The notes under the pieces were generated by a model. That model was not told the origin of the DNA and ran no database searches. It was given only the letters and a program-made list of their open reading frames with translations. Positions 1-8,086 of a stretch of DNA of 64,000 nt are shown here, piece by piece. Source of the stretch: Sediminibacterium sp. (GTDB lineage Bacteria; Bacteroidota; Bacteroidia; Chitinophagales; Chitinophagaceae); assembly GCA_017537025.1 (NCBI GenBank), contig JAFWCB010000004.1, positions 372,001 to 436,000 on the forward strand. The letters run 5' to 3'. Position numbers and translations under genes: made by a program. Each line of letters starts with the position of its first letter. Position 1 is the stretch's first letter.

Positions 1-2254
1 TTCTTTTTGTTACCTCCCAATCTTGCTTTTTATTAACCTCTTGAACAATCAAGTTCAAAATTGGAGAATGCTTTTTCTCAGAACCTTCAACTCTCTTTTT
101 AAGTTCAAGGAATTTTTTTTCGCTTGCACCTCTTGCATTTCTTGCCCAGAGATTTAGCTTGTTTTCAAAAGAGTGTTTGTTGATTTCTGTATCCTCAATA
201 TTTCTTCCTAAGCGAATAAAGCTGATTCCTTTAACTTTTGCCATTCGCTGAAGCACATTGTCCACTGCCAAATTAGTTTGTGATGTAATGAGGATTTTAG
301 CTTGGTGGTCTTTCGCTAAAATCTGTCTGATAAGTTCGGTAATAACAGCTGTCTTGCCTGTACCTGGGGGACCTTGAATAATTGTGATTGGGGGTCGGTA
401 AAGGGATTTAAGTATTGCATCCTTTTGGGCTGCTTCAAATTGTACTTTGTCTCCATTCTTGTCAGTTGAAATTACTTCAAGTTCTGCTATAATTTGCCCT
501 GAACTATTTGCCAAGCTTTGCAAATTTTCTGGCTGAAACAGATATTTCCGTAAGTCTGAATTGGTAATATTGTCATTCTCGTAATTTTTGATTGCATTTA
601 TTTGACGCTTGTATTGAATCTCCAGTAAAGAGGTGTCCTCAACCAAAAAGCCTTTTGATGGGATTCCATCTTTTTTCTTTACATTAAAGTCTTTAACAAA
701 AAGTAAATTTTTTGCTCTGACAAACTGTGTGCTGAAGCCAACACTTTCTTTCCCCTTTATTCCTGTTGCATCTGTTGTAGCTGATAAAGCCACTTCATTA
801 CCCTTTCTAAATGATGCTTGTGAACGTTTCAGAAAATTGTAAACATCTTCAAGGGATACTTTTTCATCAAGCACAATTTTAAAAGATGCTTCACTTGTTC
901 CATGAACTTCAAAGTCAGAATACTTTACCCGAAAGGCATTGTTCCGCAAATAGTTTATTTCTTCGTTTAAAAGAGTCATGTAATTTCTTAGAACTTCTTT
1001 TGGTGTTCTGCTAAGAGTTTGCGGTGTAGATTCCTGTTTATCCTGAAATACTTTCTCCAAGTAATTGAAAACATCATAAAAGTTATCTATGTTGGTTTCG
1101 TGTGGTTCTGCTGAAATGAAGTTTATTCCTGTCAACTTTATTCCTTTCTGAAAAGTTCTTGAATGATTCTGTTTTTCATTTTCTTCTAATGAATCAATTT
1201 TCTTCAAGCCTATTACTTCAAGGCAATTTCCTTTGTTTGAAGAAAAACAGGTGTGAGCATAAAAATTTGTAGAGGAAATTCTTGCTGAAACATTTTTGAA
1301 TTGCGGATGCCTGTTGTCATTTATTGAAATCGAAATGCCTTCAGAATTTGCTTCCCGTAGAAAATCCAGCAGATAATTCTTATCAGATGAATGAATCGCA
1401 AAAGGCTTTTCGGGAGTATGATTTATTACTTCAAAAAGTTTGTTAATTGAGTTTCGTAATTCAGAGTAACGGAAATATCTTTCTTCAGGTTCTGTTGCAA
1501 AGGATTTTTTGAAAACTGTTGCAAAATCAATTAAGCCTTCATTTGAAATTATGTTTTTGTAAAGTGTTATAACTTTTTGAAGCCTATTCTCATTATTCTC
1601 ATCGTCGTAAAACAGCTTGTGTCCTAAAAGGGAATAAAGCATACAGAGAGACAATGAATAAAAATCCGTTCGTGCTTGCAGTCGGTTTTCCTCCTTCTTG
1701 ATTAATTCTGGTGGTGAAAATTTATTACTGAATTCATTTTCCGATGGTCGCTTTGAAATTGTATGTTCAAGAATTGAAATTCCGAAGTCAATAATTACTG
1801 GATTTTCATCTTCCTTTATTAGAATATTTCTAGGATGAAGGTCTTTATGAAAAATGTTTTTCAATGCAGCTTGCTCAAGTGCATCTGAACAGTTATACCA
1901 AACCTGCAAAATATATTTTAAATATCGGGGAGAAACCTGATTTTCATTATTTACAAAATCTTCAAGTGATTTTTGATTTTCAATCTTCTCCAAAATGATA
2001 AAGTATGTTCCAGTATTCTCGTCACACCCAGCATCAATTACCTTGTTGATATATTCGCTGTTTATCTTTTTGAGGTGTCTTGCGACATTATTAAACTGTC
2101 TGGTAGCAGAACTACCTGAATCCAAATTCTTCGGAACTTTTGCAAAGTAGGTTTTAGCATCAGGTCCTTGCACATCAAAGACAAATGCATTGTTGGTTTC
2201 AACAACTTCGCTCACTCTGTCATAGGCTCCTAGCCTGTCAAATTTCTCTCCCAT
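1..2254 (-). CDS. Ser/Thr kinase-like domain fused to UPF1-like SF1 helicase (Mokosh type I MkoA-like), C-terminus off window
   Basis: 751 codons are visible from ATG at 2254; the frame runs open off the left edge. Residues about 1-270 form a protein-kinase-like domain: Lys39 in FAKVPK, catalytic loop HKDLHPRN with Asp138, and DFG with Asp156. A middle region of about 300 residues has no domain I recognise. A COG1112/UPF1-type helicase then begins: a Q-motif-like FEAAQKDAI, Walker A GPPGTGKT (Lys634), and motif Ia QTNLAVDNVLQRM. Kinase plus SF1 RNA/DNA helicase is the described architecture of Mokosh type I MkoA, whose partner MkoB is a PLD-family nuclease; any partner would lie left of position 1. 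It is transcribed away from the tra genes, which fits cargo. The family is confident; the Mokosh assignment is inference. Confidence 0.8.
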   Translation of the reverse strand, partial: MGEKFDRLGAYDRVSEVVETNNAFVFDVQGPDAKTYFAKVPKNLDSGSSATRQFNNVARHLKKINSEYINKVIDAGCDENTGTYFIILEKIENQKSLEDFVNNENQVSPRYLKYILQVWYNCSDALEQAALKNIFHKDLHPRNILIKEDENPVIIDFGISILEHTISKRPSENEFSNKFSPPELIKKEENRLQARTDFYSLSLCMLYSLLGHKLFYDDENNENRLQKVITLYKNIISNEGLIDFATVFKKSFATEPEERYFRYSELRNSINKLFEVINHTPEKPFAIHSSDKNYLLDFLREANSEGISISINDNRHPQFKNVSARISSTNFYAHTCFSSNKGNCLEVIGLKKIDSLEENEKQNHSRTFQKGIKLTGINFISAEPHETNIDNFYDVFNYLEKVFQDKQESTPQTLSRTPKEVLRNYMTLLNEEINYLRNNAFRVKYSDFEVHGTSEASFKIVLDEKVSLEDVYNFLKRSQASFRKGNEVALSATTDATGIKGKESVGFSTQFVRAKNLLFVKDFNVKKKDGIPSKGFLVEDTSLLEIQYKRQINAIKNYENDNITNSDLRKYLFQPENLQSLANSSGQIIAELEVISTDKNGDKVQFEAAQKDAILKSLYRPPITIIQGPPGTGKTAVITELIRQILAKDHQAKILITSQTNLAVDNVLQRMAKVKGISFIRLGRNIEDTEINKHSFENKLNLWARNARGASEKKFLELKKRVEGSEKKHSPILNLIVQEVNKKQDWEVTKR

Positions 2255-2339
2255 TTAATAAAAATAAAAGTATAGATATACTGGAGGAGTGAACCTCAAG
2301 TAATGTAGTTTATATGGCTGACTTATAATTTATGATTAT

Positions 2340-2450
2340 ATGCGAACTTAAAGTTATTCAATTTCGCATGAACACCCAAATGACTACCGAAGCTGAGTAA
2401 TAGTTCGAAATCTATTACTAAAAGAATATTTATATATTCTAAACGGTAGT
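2340..2450. other. Highly structured intergenic stretch (three hairpins plus an enclosing stem)
   Basis: In the 282-bp gap between the divergent kinase-helicase and traK genes I see four perfect inverted repeats. ATGCGAA 2340-2346 pairs with TTCGCAT 2363-2369. ACTACCG 2383-2389 pairs with CGGTAGT 2444-2450. Enclosed by that pair are AGTAATAG 2396-2403 with CTATTACT 2412-2419, and AGAATAT 2423-2429 with ATATTCT 2434-2440. The last three form a three-way junction of about 68 nt. It could be a small RNA, a leader for traK, a transfer or single-strand origin, or a recombination site. No function is claimed. The rest of the gap (2255-2339, 2451-2536) shows nothing else that I can name. Confidence 0.5.
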
Positions 2451-2536
2451 TAGCCCTACCTCCCTTACCCTATCATTCTCCTTCTTGGTAAAGTAATTGC
2501 AGAATATCCAATTGTGGGTTTAGAAAAATGTGAGCA

Positions 2537-3154
2537 ATGTTTCAAAAAACGAAAAATATAGATACCGCTTTCAGGTATATCCGTTTCTTCAGCCTGGCTT
2601 TTTTAGCAGCCTGTGTGCTTATATCAGTTTTCATTGCTTACAAAAGCTACCAGCTTTCGTCACAATCTCAGAACAAAGTTTTTATACTGGCAAACGGCAA
2701 AGCATTAGAAGCTTATGCTGCCGACAGAAAAGATAATATTCCAGTGGAAGCAAAAGACCATGTAAAAATGTTTCATCATTTCTTCTTTTCTCTTGACCCG
2801 GATGATAAGGTTATTCAGGCCAACATTACAAAAGCATTATACCTGGCAGATAATTCTGCAAAGCAACAATATGATAACCTGAAAGAGAATGGCTATTACT
2901 CAAACCTCATTTCGGGCAACATCAGCCAGGAAATCATAATGGATAGCATCATTATTAATACAGATGTGTATCCATTTTATTTCAGGTATAAAGGGAAACA
3001 GAAAATTATTCGCCCCACTACCATTGTAACCAGGAATCTTATTACCGAAGGATACCTGAGGAATGTATCCCGGAGTGATAATAATTCACATGGTTTTTTA
3101 ATTGAAAAATGGCGGACCCTGGAGAATACTGACATCAACATTCAAAACAGGTAG
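2537..3154 (+). CDS. traK: Conjugative transposon protein TraK (VirB8-like)
   Basis: 205 residues, the usual TraK length. A short cytoplasmic N-terminus with the RYIRF segment is followed by one membrane helix at about residues 17-36, then a periplasmic domain including the conserved VFILANGKALEA and VKMFHHFFF stretches. In this transfer apparatus TraK is the VirB8-like inner-membrane scaffold contacting the TraM/TraN (VirB10/VirB9-like) core. It is the first rightward gene and lies 282 bp from the oppositely oriented kinase-helicase gene, so it must have its own promoter here. In most relatives traJ lies directly upstream; it is absent at this position. The downstream gene starts 2 bp after its stop. 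Confidence 0.9.
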   Translation: MFQKTKNIDTAFRYIRFFSLAFLAACVLISVFIAYKSYQLSSQSQNKVFILANGKALEAYAADRKDNIPVEAKDHVKMFHHFFFSLDPDDKVIQANITKALYLADNSAKQQYDNLKENGYYSNLISGNISQEIIMDSIIINTDVYPFYFRYKGKQKIIRPTTIVTRNLITEGYLRNVSRSDNNSHGFLIEKWRTLENTDINIQNR

Positions 3155-3155
3155 T

Positions 3156-3653
3156 ATGTGGTTGTTCAAAAAGAAAAAGAAAGAGGTTCAATCAGATGAT
3201 AAAACTACCGTGTCTGATAAAGTGGCTGGCAAAATTGCCGGTGTGGGCATTAAAGTACAACAGCTATTTGCAGAAAACATGAACAGGATATTTATGAAAA
3301 CAGATTTTAAACGATTAAAACTAATACTGATAGTTTTCAGCGTTTGTGCAGGTGGCTACAGTATTTATCTTATTGTAAACAGTGTTTTCAGTCCTGAAAG
3401 AAAGCAGAAAGCTTTAGAAATACAGCAAATGGATATTCCAAAGCACTTTAATAAAACAGGAGATGAAACAGTAATGCCGGAGGCAACTATAGATGAACAA
3501 ACTTATTTACAAATACAGGATTTTAGAAAATATATGGATAGTTTAAAATTGAACAGAACGAATGAATACGACAGCATTCTGCAAGCCCGGCCGGGTTTGA
3601 TGGATAGTGTGCAGGTGCTGGAAAAAATTTATTTATCACAAAAACAAAAATGA
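3156..3653 (+). CDS. TraL-position conjugation protein, single membrane helix
   Basis: 165 residues from ATG 3156. An in-frame start at 3102 would overlap traK by 53 bp, and 3156 abuts the traK stop, so I prefer it. The N-terminus is very basic (WLFKKKKKEVQ), with one membrane helix at about residues 55-77 and a charged C-terminal region. Position between traK and traM matches traL of Bacteroidetes conjugative transposons, but sequence alone does not prove the family. The stop overlaps the traM start (ATGA), which implies translational coupling. Probable inner-membrane component of the mating apparatus. Confidence 0.6.
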   Translation: MWLFKKKKKEVQSDDKTTVSDKVAGKIAGVGIKVQQLFAENMNRIFMKTDFKRLKLILIVFSVCAGGYSIYLIVNSVFSPERKQKALEIQQMDIPKHFNKTGDETVMPEATIDEQTYLQIQDFRKYMDSLKLNRTNEYDSILQARPGLMDSVQVLEKIYLSQKQK

Positions 3654-4936
3654 AGTGTATGAGCAGTGTGCAAAGGTCGCAGGTCTTCCTGAGAAAAAGA
3701 AAAATGATGCTGGTGTTACCGCTACTGGTAATGCCATTTCTTACAATGGCTTTTTGGGCATTAGGGGGCGGAAAAAGTAATGAACCTGTTATTGCAAAGG
3801 AGCAAAAAGGCTTGAACCTAAATCTTCCTGATGCAAAAATGAAAGATGAAAACCTGACTGATAAGCTTAGCTTCTATGATAAAGCTGATAAAGATTCTGC
3901 TAAGATGGAAGAATGGATGCGGACAGACCCTTACTATCAGCAAAAACAGGATACCACTGTTTTACCTGTAAATGAACTGGAATTACTTACTCAAAATTCA
4001 GCAGGTAAATACAACCAGCGGCTGAACACTTCGCCGTATGAATATACTGGCAGCAATCCTGAAAAAAAGTTGATGGATAAGCTGGCGTTACTGCAAAAAG
4101 AAATCAATAAGCAGCCCGAAACTGAAACCACAACCAACAATGAAACAGGTATCACTAATCATGATGATGAATTTTCCAGCGAAGTAAAAAGGCTTGAAAA
4201 TATGATGCTGGCAATGGATAAAACCAACACCGGCGACCCCGAGATGCAGCAACTAAACGGCACATTGGAAAAAATATTGGACATACAGCATCCGCAACGG
4301 GTTAAGGATAAACTTAAAGAAAAATCAATGCGGCAAAAGCAGGTCGTATTTGCCGTAACCACTTCACCCAAATTGGCAAACGTATCGTTGATTGATACAA
4401 TGAAGAAAAAGTCAAACAGCTGCAATCAATTTTACGGAGTAACAAAAGAGAGTGAAGAAGCTACTGAAGGATTTGCAATTGAAGCGGTGGTGCACAGTAA
4501 TCAATCATTGGTAAATGGTGCTGTTATCCAGTTACGCTTATTTACAGATGTGTTTATTAATGGGGTACTAATTCCTAAAGGCACACCAGTAAATGGCATA
4601 TCATCGCTGAATAATGAAAGGCTGGAAGCAGAAATAAATTCCATCCGTTATAAAAATCAACTGTTCCCCGTGAAGTTAGAACTGTACGACATGGATGGTT
4701 TACCCGGCATTTACATCCCTGGTTCCATAAGCCGGGATGTGGCAAAAAACTCTGCTGACAACAGCCTGCAGTTAATGGAGCTAACCACTCTTGACCCTTC
4801 ATTAAAAGCTCAAGCGGCGGCGGCAGGAATCAACACAGTAAAAAGTTTGATGAGCCGAAAAGTAAAGCAGGTGAAAGTGATGATAAAGGAAGGATATAAA
4901 GTGCTGCTGAAAGATAAAAATACTGAAACCGATTAA
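3650..4936 (+). CDS. traM: Conjugative transposon protein TraM (VirB10-like)
   Basis: 428 residues. A short basic cytoplasmic N-terminus precedes a membrane helix at about 20-40, then a long low-complexity linker rich in Gln, Thr and Asn (about 45-245). The conserved C-terminal TraM domain (about 265-425) includes AVVHSNQSLVNGAVIQLRL and YDMDGLPGIYIPG. This is the VirB10-like layout of an inner-membrane-anchored protein spanning to the outer-membrane channel. It overlaps the preceding stop by four bases; traN starts 21 bp after its end. Confidence 0.9.
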   Translation: MKCMSSVQRSQVFLRKRKMMLVLPLLVMPFLTMAFWALGGGKSNEPVIAKEQKGLNLNLPDAKMKDENLTDKLSFYDKADKDSAKMEEWMRTDPYYQQKQDTTVLPVNELELLTQNSAGKYNQRLNTSPYEYTGSNPEKKLMDKLALLQKEINKQPETETTTNNETGITNHDDEFSSEVKRLENMMLAMDKTNTGDPEMQQLNGTLEKILDIQHPQRVKDKLKEKSMRQKQVVFAVTTSPKLANVSLIDTMKKKSNSCNQFYGVTKESEEATEGFAIEAVVHSNQSLVNGAVIQLRLFTDVFINGVLIPKGTPVNGISSLNNERLEAEINSIRYKNQLFPVKLELYDMDGLPGIYIPGSISRDVAKNSADNSLQLMELTTLDPSLKAQAAAAGINTVKSLMSRKVKQVKVMIKEGYKVLLKDKNTETD

Positions 4937-4957
4937 TAAATATTAAATAGTAAAGCA

Positions 4958-5722
4958 ATGAAAAGAATAGTGAGTATGATTTGTGGGTGCCTTGTAGTCA
5001 TGTTTAGTCTTGCACAAACAAAACTGAATATTACAACTGATAAAACTACCAGCCTTGTATTTCCTTTCGCCATTAAGCATGTTGACCGTGGCACAAGTTC
5101 TGTACTGGCGCAGCAGGTAAAAGAAGCACCGGAAATTTTATTAGTAAAAGCGGCAGTAAAAGATTTTACAGAAACAAATTTAAGTGTTGTAACGGATGAT
5201 GGCAGCGTATATGCCTTTACAGTTAATTATGATGCTAAGCCTGCTGTGTGGGTGCATTATTTACCCGTAAACAGAACGGCTACAATCAGTACTTATGCCA
5301 ATATGATACTGGATAATGAACGCATAGTAAAGAAAATAAAGGATAAGAAATACAACATGCAGGCAGGCATCAGGGGAATTTACATTAAAGACAATATCAT
5401 TTACTATCAGTTATACATCAAAAATGATGGCACAGTAGATTACGATATGGACTTGCTTCGTTTTTTTATTAAAGATAAGAAGCGAAGTAAAAGAACAGCT
5501 GTACAAGAAGTGGAACAAAAGCCTGTTTATATCACAGGTAATCACAGCAAGGTAAAAGGCAATAGCAAAACAGCTTTTGTTGTGGCTTTGGAAAAATTTA
5601 CTATACCTGACAAAAAGTATTTGGTGGTTCAAATAACCGAGAAGAACGGTGGCAGGCATTTTCTGTTAAGAGTAAATAATAAGGCTATCATGAAGTCAAA
5701 AGTACTACCCGATTTGAAATGA
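4958..5722 (+). CDS. traN: Conjugative transposon protein TraN (VirB9-like, DUF4138)
   Basis: 254 residues with a Sec signal peptide (MKRIVSMICGCLVVMFSLAQ). The N-terminal half carries the TraN hallmark: LVFPFAIKHVDRGTSSVLAQ, then VKAAVKDFTETNLSVVTDDGSVYAFTV. TraN is the VirB9-like periplasmic/outer-membrane partner of TraM. The length is somewhat shorter than the 280-330 residues I would expect, mainly at the C-terminus. The stop overlaps the start of the next gene (ATGA at 5719-5722). The traO and traQ genes that usually follow are not found here. Confidence 0.88.
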   Translation: MKRIVSMICGCLVVMFSLAQTKLNITTDKTTSLVFPFAIKHVDRGTSSVLAQQVKEAPEILLVKAAVKDFTETNLSVVTDDGSVYAFTVNYDAKPAVWVHYLPVNRTATISTYANMILDNERIVKKIKDKKYNMQAGIRGIYIKDNIIYYQLYIKNDGTVDYDMDLLRFFIKDKKRSKRTAVQEVEQKPVYITGNHSKVKGNSKTAFVVALEKFTIPDKKYLVVQITEKNGGRHFLLRVNNKAIMKSKVLPDLK

Positions 5723-6951
5723 TAACAGAACATCCCATAGCAGATGAAGTACTCGACCTGGTGAGCATTGCAGTATCTAAAGGCGAAAAGTACATGGCCT
5801 ATAACAACAGTCTTTATTTTATTGATAAAAGCGATGTACATTTTTTTAAGACAAGGGATGAAGCTGTTGAATTTGCAGAAAACAATATAAGTGACCGTGA
5901 CAGATTCGCTGTACTTCATTTCAATTCAGTAAAAGATATTTTAAATCAAATTCCATACGGGGAAGAACTCCAACGCCAGCTAAATCCTGACCCTGATGCA
6001 AATGGCCTGTATAACAAGGATGGCAATGATTTTACAGACGCATTGATTGACCACTTTGAATCACAGCAATTATTATTATTATTCGATAAACAATTAAAAA
6101 CAAATTTTATGAACAACGAAAATCTTCAGTATTTGAAAGACAACATCAAATACATGGGCTTTGGCGAAAACATGTACCGGGAACTGGAACGGAATCTTGG
6201 TGAAGGTAAAGCAGAATTCCAACTACGATTTGCTGCGGAAATCAATAAGAAACCTTTTGAGGCTACGCTGAATTTCCGAAAGTCCGATTCTACGGACATG
6301 TATTTCTTCAACAATTACAATGCTTCATTGGAAAAAAGCAATGGCGAGAAAAATGAGCAAACATTTTACCTGAACAAAGGCAAAGGTGTAACAGCAAAAG
6401 AAGCCTACAACTTGCTGGATGGCCGGGCTGTTCACAAAGACCTTACCACCAAAGAGGGCCAGCCGTATAAAGCCTGGATACAGCTTGACTTTGAAAACAA
6501 AGACAAGAACAACAATTTTGAAGTAAAGCAATTCCATGAAAAATATGGCTATGATTTGAAAGCGGCAGTTGAAAAATTTGCAGTGGCGGAATTGAACGAC
6601 CCGGATAAGGCAAAAGCCCTGATGCAATCATTGGAAAAAGGGAATGTACAATCGGTAACCATTGAAAAGGATGGCAGCAGCCATAAAATGTTTATGGAAG
6701 CTGACCCACAGTATAAAAAAGTTACCATGTACGATTCAAACATGAAGATGGTTGCTAAAGAATCGCTGGAACAATACAAATCCGGCATTGATAAAGGCAG
6801 CAAAGAAGTAAAGGCAGGCCAGGAAAATGATAAAAAAAAAGAATTGAAACAGGAGCCGAAGGCTGAAAAGGAAAAGCTGGAGAAAAAGAATGGACAAAGC
6901 CTGCTGCCTAAAAAGAGGGAAAGTAAAGGCAAAGGTTTAGGGGTGTCGTAG
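5719..6951 (+). CDS. Mobile-element accessory protein with basic C-terminal tail, function unknown
   Basis: 410 residues, soluble, no signal peptide. I recognise it only as a protein typical of Bacteroidetes mobile elements. Residues about 135-200 (NLQYLKDNIKYMGFGE, AEINKKPFEATLNF) resemble the DUF3945-type proteins seen beside mobilisation genes. A second region at about 215-270 has TFYLNKGKGVTAKEAYNLLDGRAVHK. The C-terminal 60 residues are Lys/Glu-rich and likely disordered, ending in LLPKKRESKGKGLGVS. That ending resembles the end of the next protein (GLLKKKRISGKGK). It is translationally coupled to traN, which suggests a role in transfer or a transferred substrate; this is inference. Confidence 0.6.
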   Translation: MITEHPIADEVLDLVSIAVSKGEKYMAYNNSLYFIDKSDVHFFKTRDEAVEFAENNISDRDRFAVLHFNSVKDILNQIPYGEELQRQLNPDPDANGLYNKDGNDFTDALIDHFESQQLLLLFDKQLKTNFMNNENLQYLKDNIKYMGFGENMYRELERNLGEGKAEFQLRFAAEINKKPFEATLNFRKSDSTDMYFFNNYNASLEKSNGEKNEQTFYLNKGKGVTAKEAYNLLDGRAVHKDLTTKEGQPYKAWIQLDFENKDKNNNFEVKQFHEKYGYDLKAAVEKFAVAELNDPDKAKALMQSLEKGNVQSVTIEKDGSSHKMFMEADPQYKKVTMYDSNMKMVAKESLEQYKSGIDKGSKEVKAGQENDKKKELKQEPKAEKEKLEKKNGQSLLPKKRESKGKGLGVS

Positions 6952-6992
6952 TGCATCCCTGAACCATTTTAGTAATTATCAAATGTTGTGCA

Positions 6993-7748
6993 ATGAATAT
7001 CCAGAATATAGCAGAGCTGAGTAAGCAGTTAGAGGTACTTGGCTTTCATGATGCAGGTAGTTTACTTTTAAAACGAATCTGTTTTAAACCGGCTGATTTT
7101 TTTTTGCCTCAAAGAGTGATTAAAGAAAAAGATATACTGCTTTTCAGTTTATATTTTGAACGGTTGCAAAAAACTGACAACTATCAACTGCAATACTATG
7201 ATGTAACGCTGCAAAAAGCAAACGGTGGTTTAGTTTTGCCTGTTGATGGAGTAAATCCTGCTGAATTAGAAAAACAGATGGCGGGTATTGATTGGAAAAA
7301 GGCATTCAGCCTTGACGATAAAAAGTTATGGAACGCTGAAGAAAAATCAACCTGGGAAACAGAATTGAGAATTTCAGATATAATCGGAAGCCTTTCCATA
7401 CTTGAAAAGTCAGAACAGGGAAAAGTAATTGCATCTGTATTGAAGCAAAAGTTTTGGACAGGTACTTTGCATTTGGAAATAGTTGGCTCACTCCCACTTG
7501 TTAAGAACAAAGCAGATGTTAGCCAGCGGTTTTACATTGCTGAAGATGGTAGTGGAATTACAACAGATGAAGCGTATCGCTTTCTTCAAAACAAATACAT
7601 GGAAAAACAATTGCAGCTTAAAAGAAAGCAATCTGATAATGGTGATGAATCAATTCCAGAAGAATCTAATGGTACATCAAGCAGTGGGCTACTTAAGAAG
7701 AAGCGAATTTCAGGCAAAGGAAAACGAAACAGAGTTAACCAGGATTAA
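6993..7748 (+). CDS. Mobile-element accessory protein related to its upstream neighbour, function unknown
   Basis: 251 residues, no signal peptide or membrane helix. It appears to be a diverged, shorter relative of the preceding protein: an N-terminal helical part (LSKQLEVLGFHDAGSLLLKR), a central FERLQ..YQLQYYDVTL strand-rich part, a repeat-like region ending QRFYIAEDGSGITTDEAYRFLQNK (compare TFYLNKGKGVTAKEAYNLL next door), and a basic tail GLLKKKRISGKGKRNR. The gap to the previous gene is 41 bp and to the next 5 bp, so all belong to one transcription unit ending in the recombinase. No function can be assigned. Confidence 0.6.
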   Translation: MNIQNIAELSKQLEVLGFHDAGSLLLKRICFKPADFFLPQRVIKEKDILLFSLYFERLQKTDNYQLQYYDVTLQKANGGLVLPVDGVNPAELEKQMAGIDWKKAFSLDDKKLWNAEEKSTWETELRISDIIGSLSILEKSEQGKVIASVLKQKFWTGTLHLEIVGSLPLVKNKADVSQRFYIAEDGSGITTDEAYRFLQNKYMEKQLQLKRKQSDNGDESIPEESNGTSSSGLLKKKRISGKGKRNRVNQD

Positions 7749-7753
7749 GCAGT

Positions 7754-8053
7754 ATGGACATTTTTCCACCACTAACAGGCTTTTATGCTGCTATAGCCAC
7801 CGATACCCGTATCGGCGCTTCGCATATCAGCATTTACATGGCGTTACTGCAGCAATGGAATATTACTGGTGGAAATAATCCAATAAAAATTGAGAGAGCT
7901 TTAATAATGAAGGCTGCCAAAATAAATGCCCGGCAGACCTACAACAAATGTATAAACCAGCTACAGGAATATGGTTATATAATTTATGAACCTTGTTCCA
8001 ATCAGTTTGAGACAAGTGTAATTCACTTGAAAAATATAGAAATGAAAACATAA
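7754..8053 (+). CDS. Small winged-helix-like DNA-binding protein of the mobile element
   Basis: 99 residues. The middle holds a helix-turn-helix-like segment, IERALIMKAAKINARQTYNKCINQLQEYGYIIYE, in which a recognition-like helix and a GYI wing can be traced. Proteins of this kind are frequent in Bacteroidetes integrative elements and could control excision or transfer genes. It lies 5 bp after the preceding gene, 33 bp before the 46-residue gene and 170 bp before the recombinase, so a role as recombination directionality factor or repressor is plausible but unproven. Confidence 0.6.
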   Translation: MDIFPPLTGFYAAIATDTRIGASHISIYMALLQQWNITGGNNPIKIERALIMKAAKINARQTYNKCINQLQEYGYIIYEPCSNQFETSVIHLKNIEMKT

Positions 8054-8074
8054 TAATAAACCAATTTCAATAAG

Positions 8075-8082
8075 AGGAGGTG
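8075..8082 (+). promoter_or_regulatory. Strong Shine-Dalgarno sequence before the 46-residue ORF
   Basis: AGGAGGTG lies four bases upstream of the ATG at 8087 and is complementary to the usual anti-SD core. Bacteroidota genes generally use weak or no SD sequences, so this stands out and supports the short downstream ORF as a real gene. Confidence 0.65.
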
Positions 8083-8086
8083 TGAT

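Noticed and set aside
633-842. 69-residue plus-strand frame in the kinase-helicase region
   Set aside because: It is antisense to the long intact minus-strand gene, and lacks any start signal.
2383-2450. Possible tRNA in the structured intergenic stretch (7-bp outer stem, TTCGAAAT loop)
   Set aside because: There are only two internal arms, the stems are of the wrong lengths and no anticodon arm can be assigned; kept only as a structured element.
2530-2736. 68-residue frame overlapping the start of traK
   Set aside because: It is a shifted frame within traK; the traK frame has a clear family match.
3102-3155. Upstream start for the traL-position gene
   Set aside because: It would overlap traK by over 50 bp; ATG 3156 sits right after the traK stop.
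6549-6956. 135-residue minus-strand frame inside the 410-residue accessory gene
   Set aside because: It is Ser/Phe-rich, as expected for the antisense of a Lys/Glu-rich gene.
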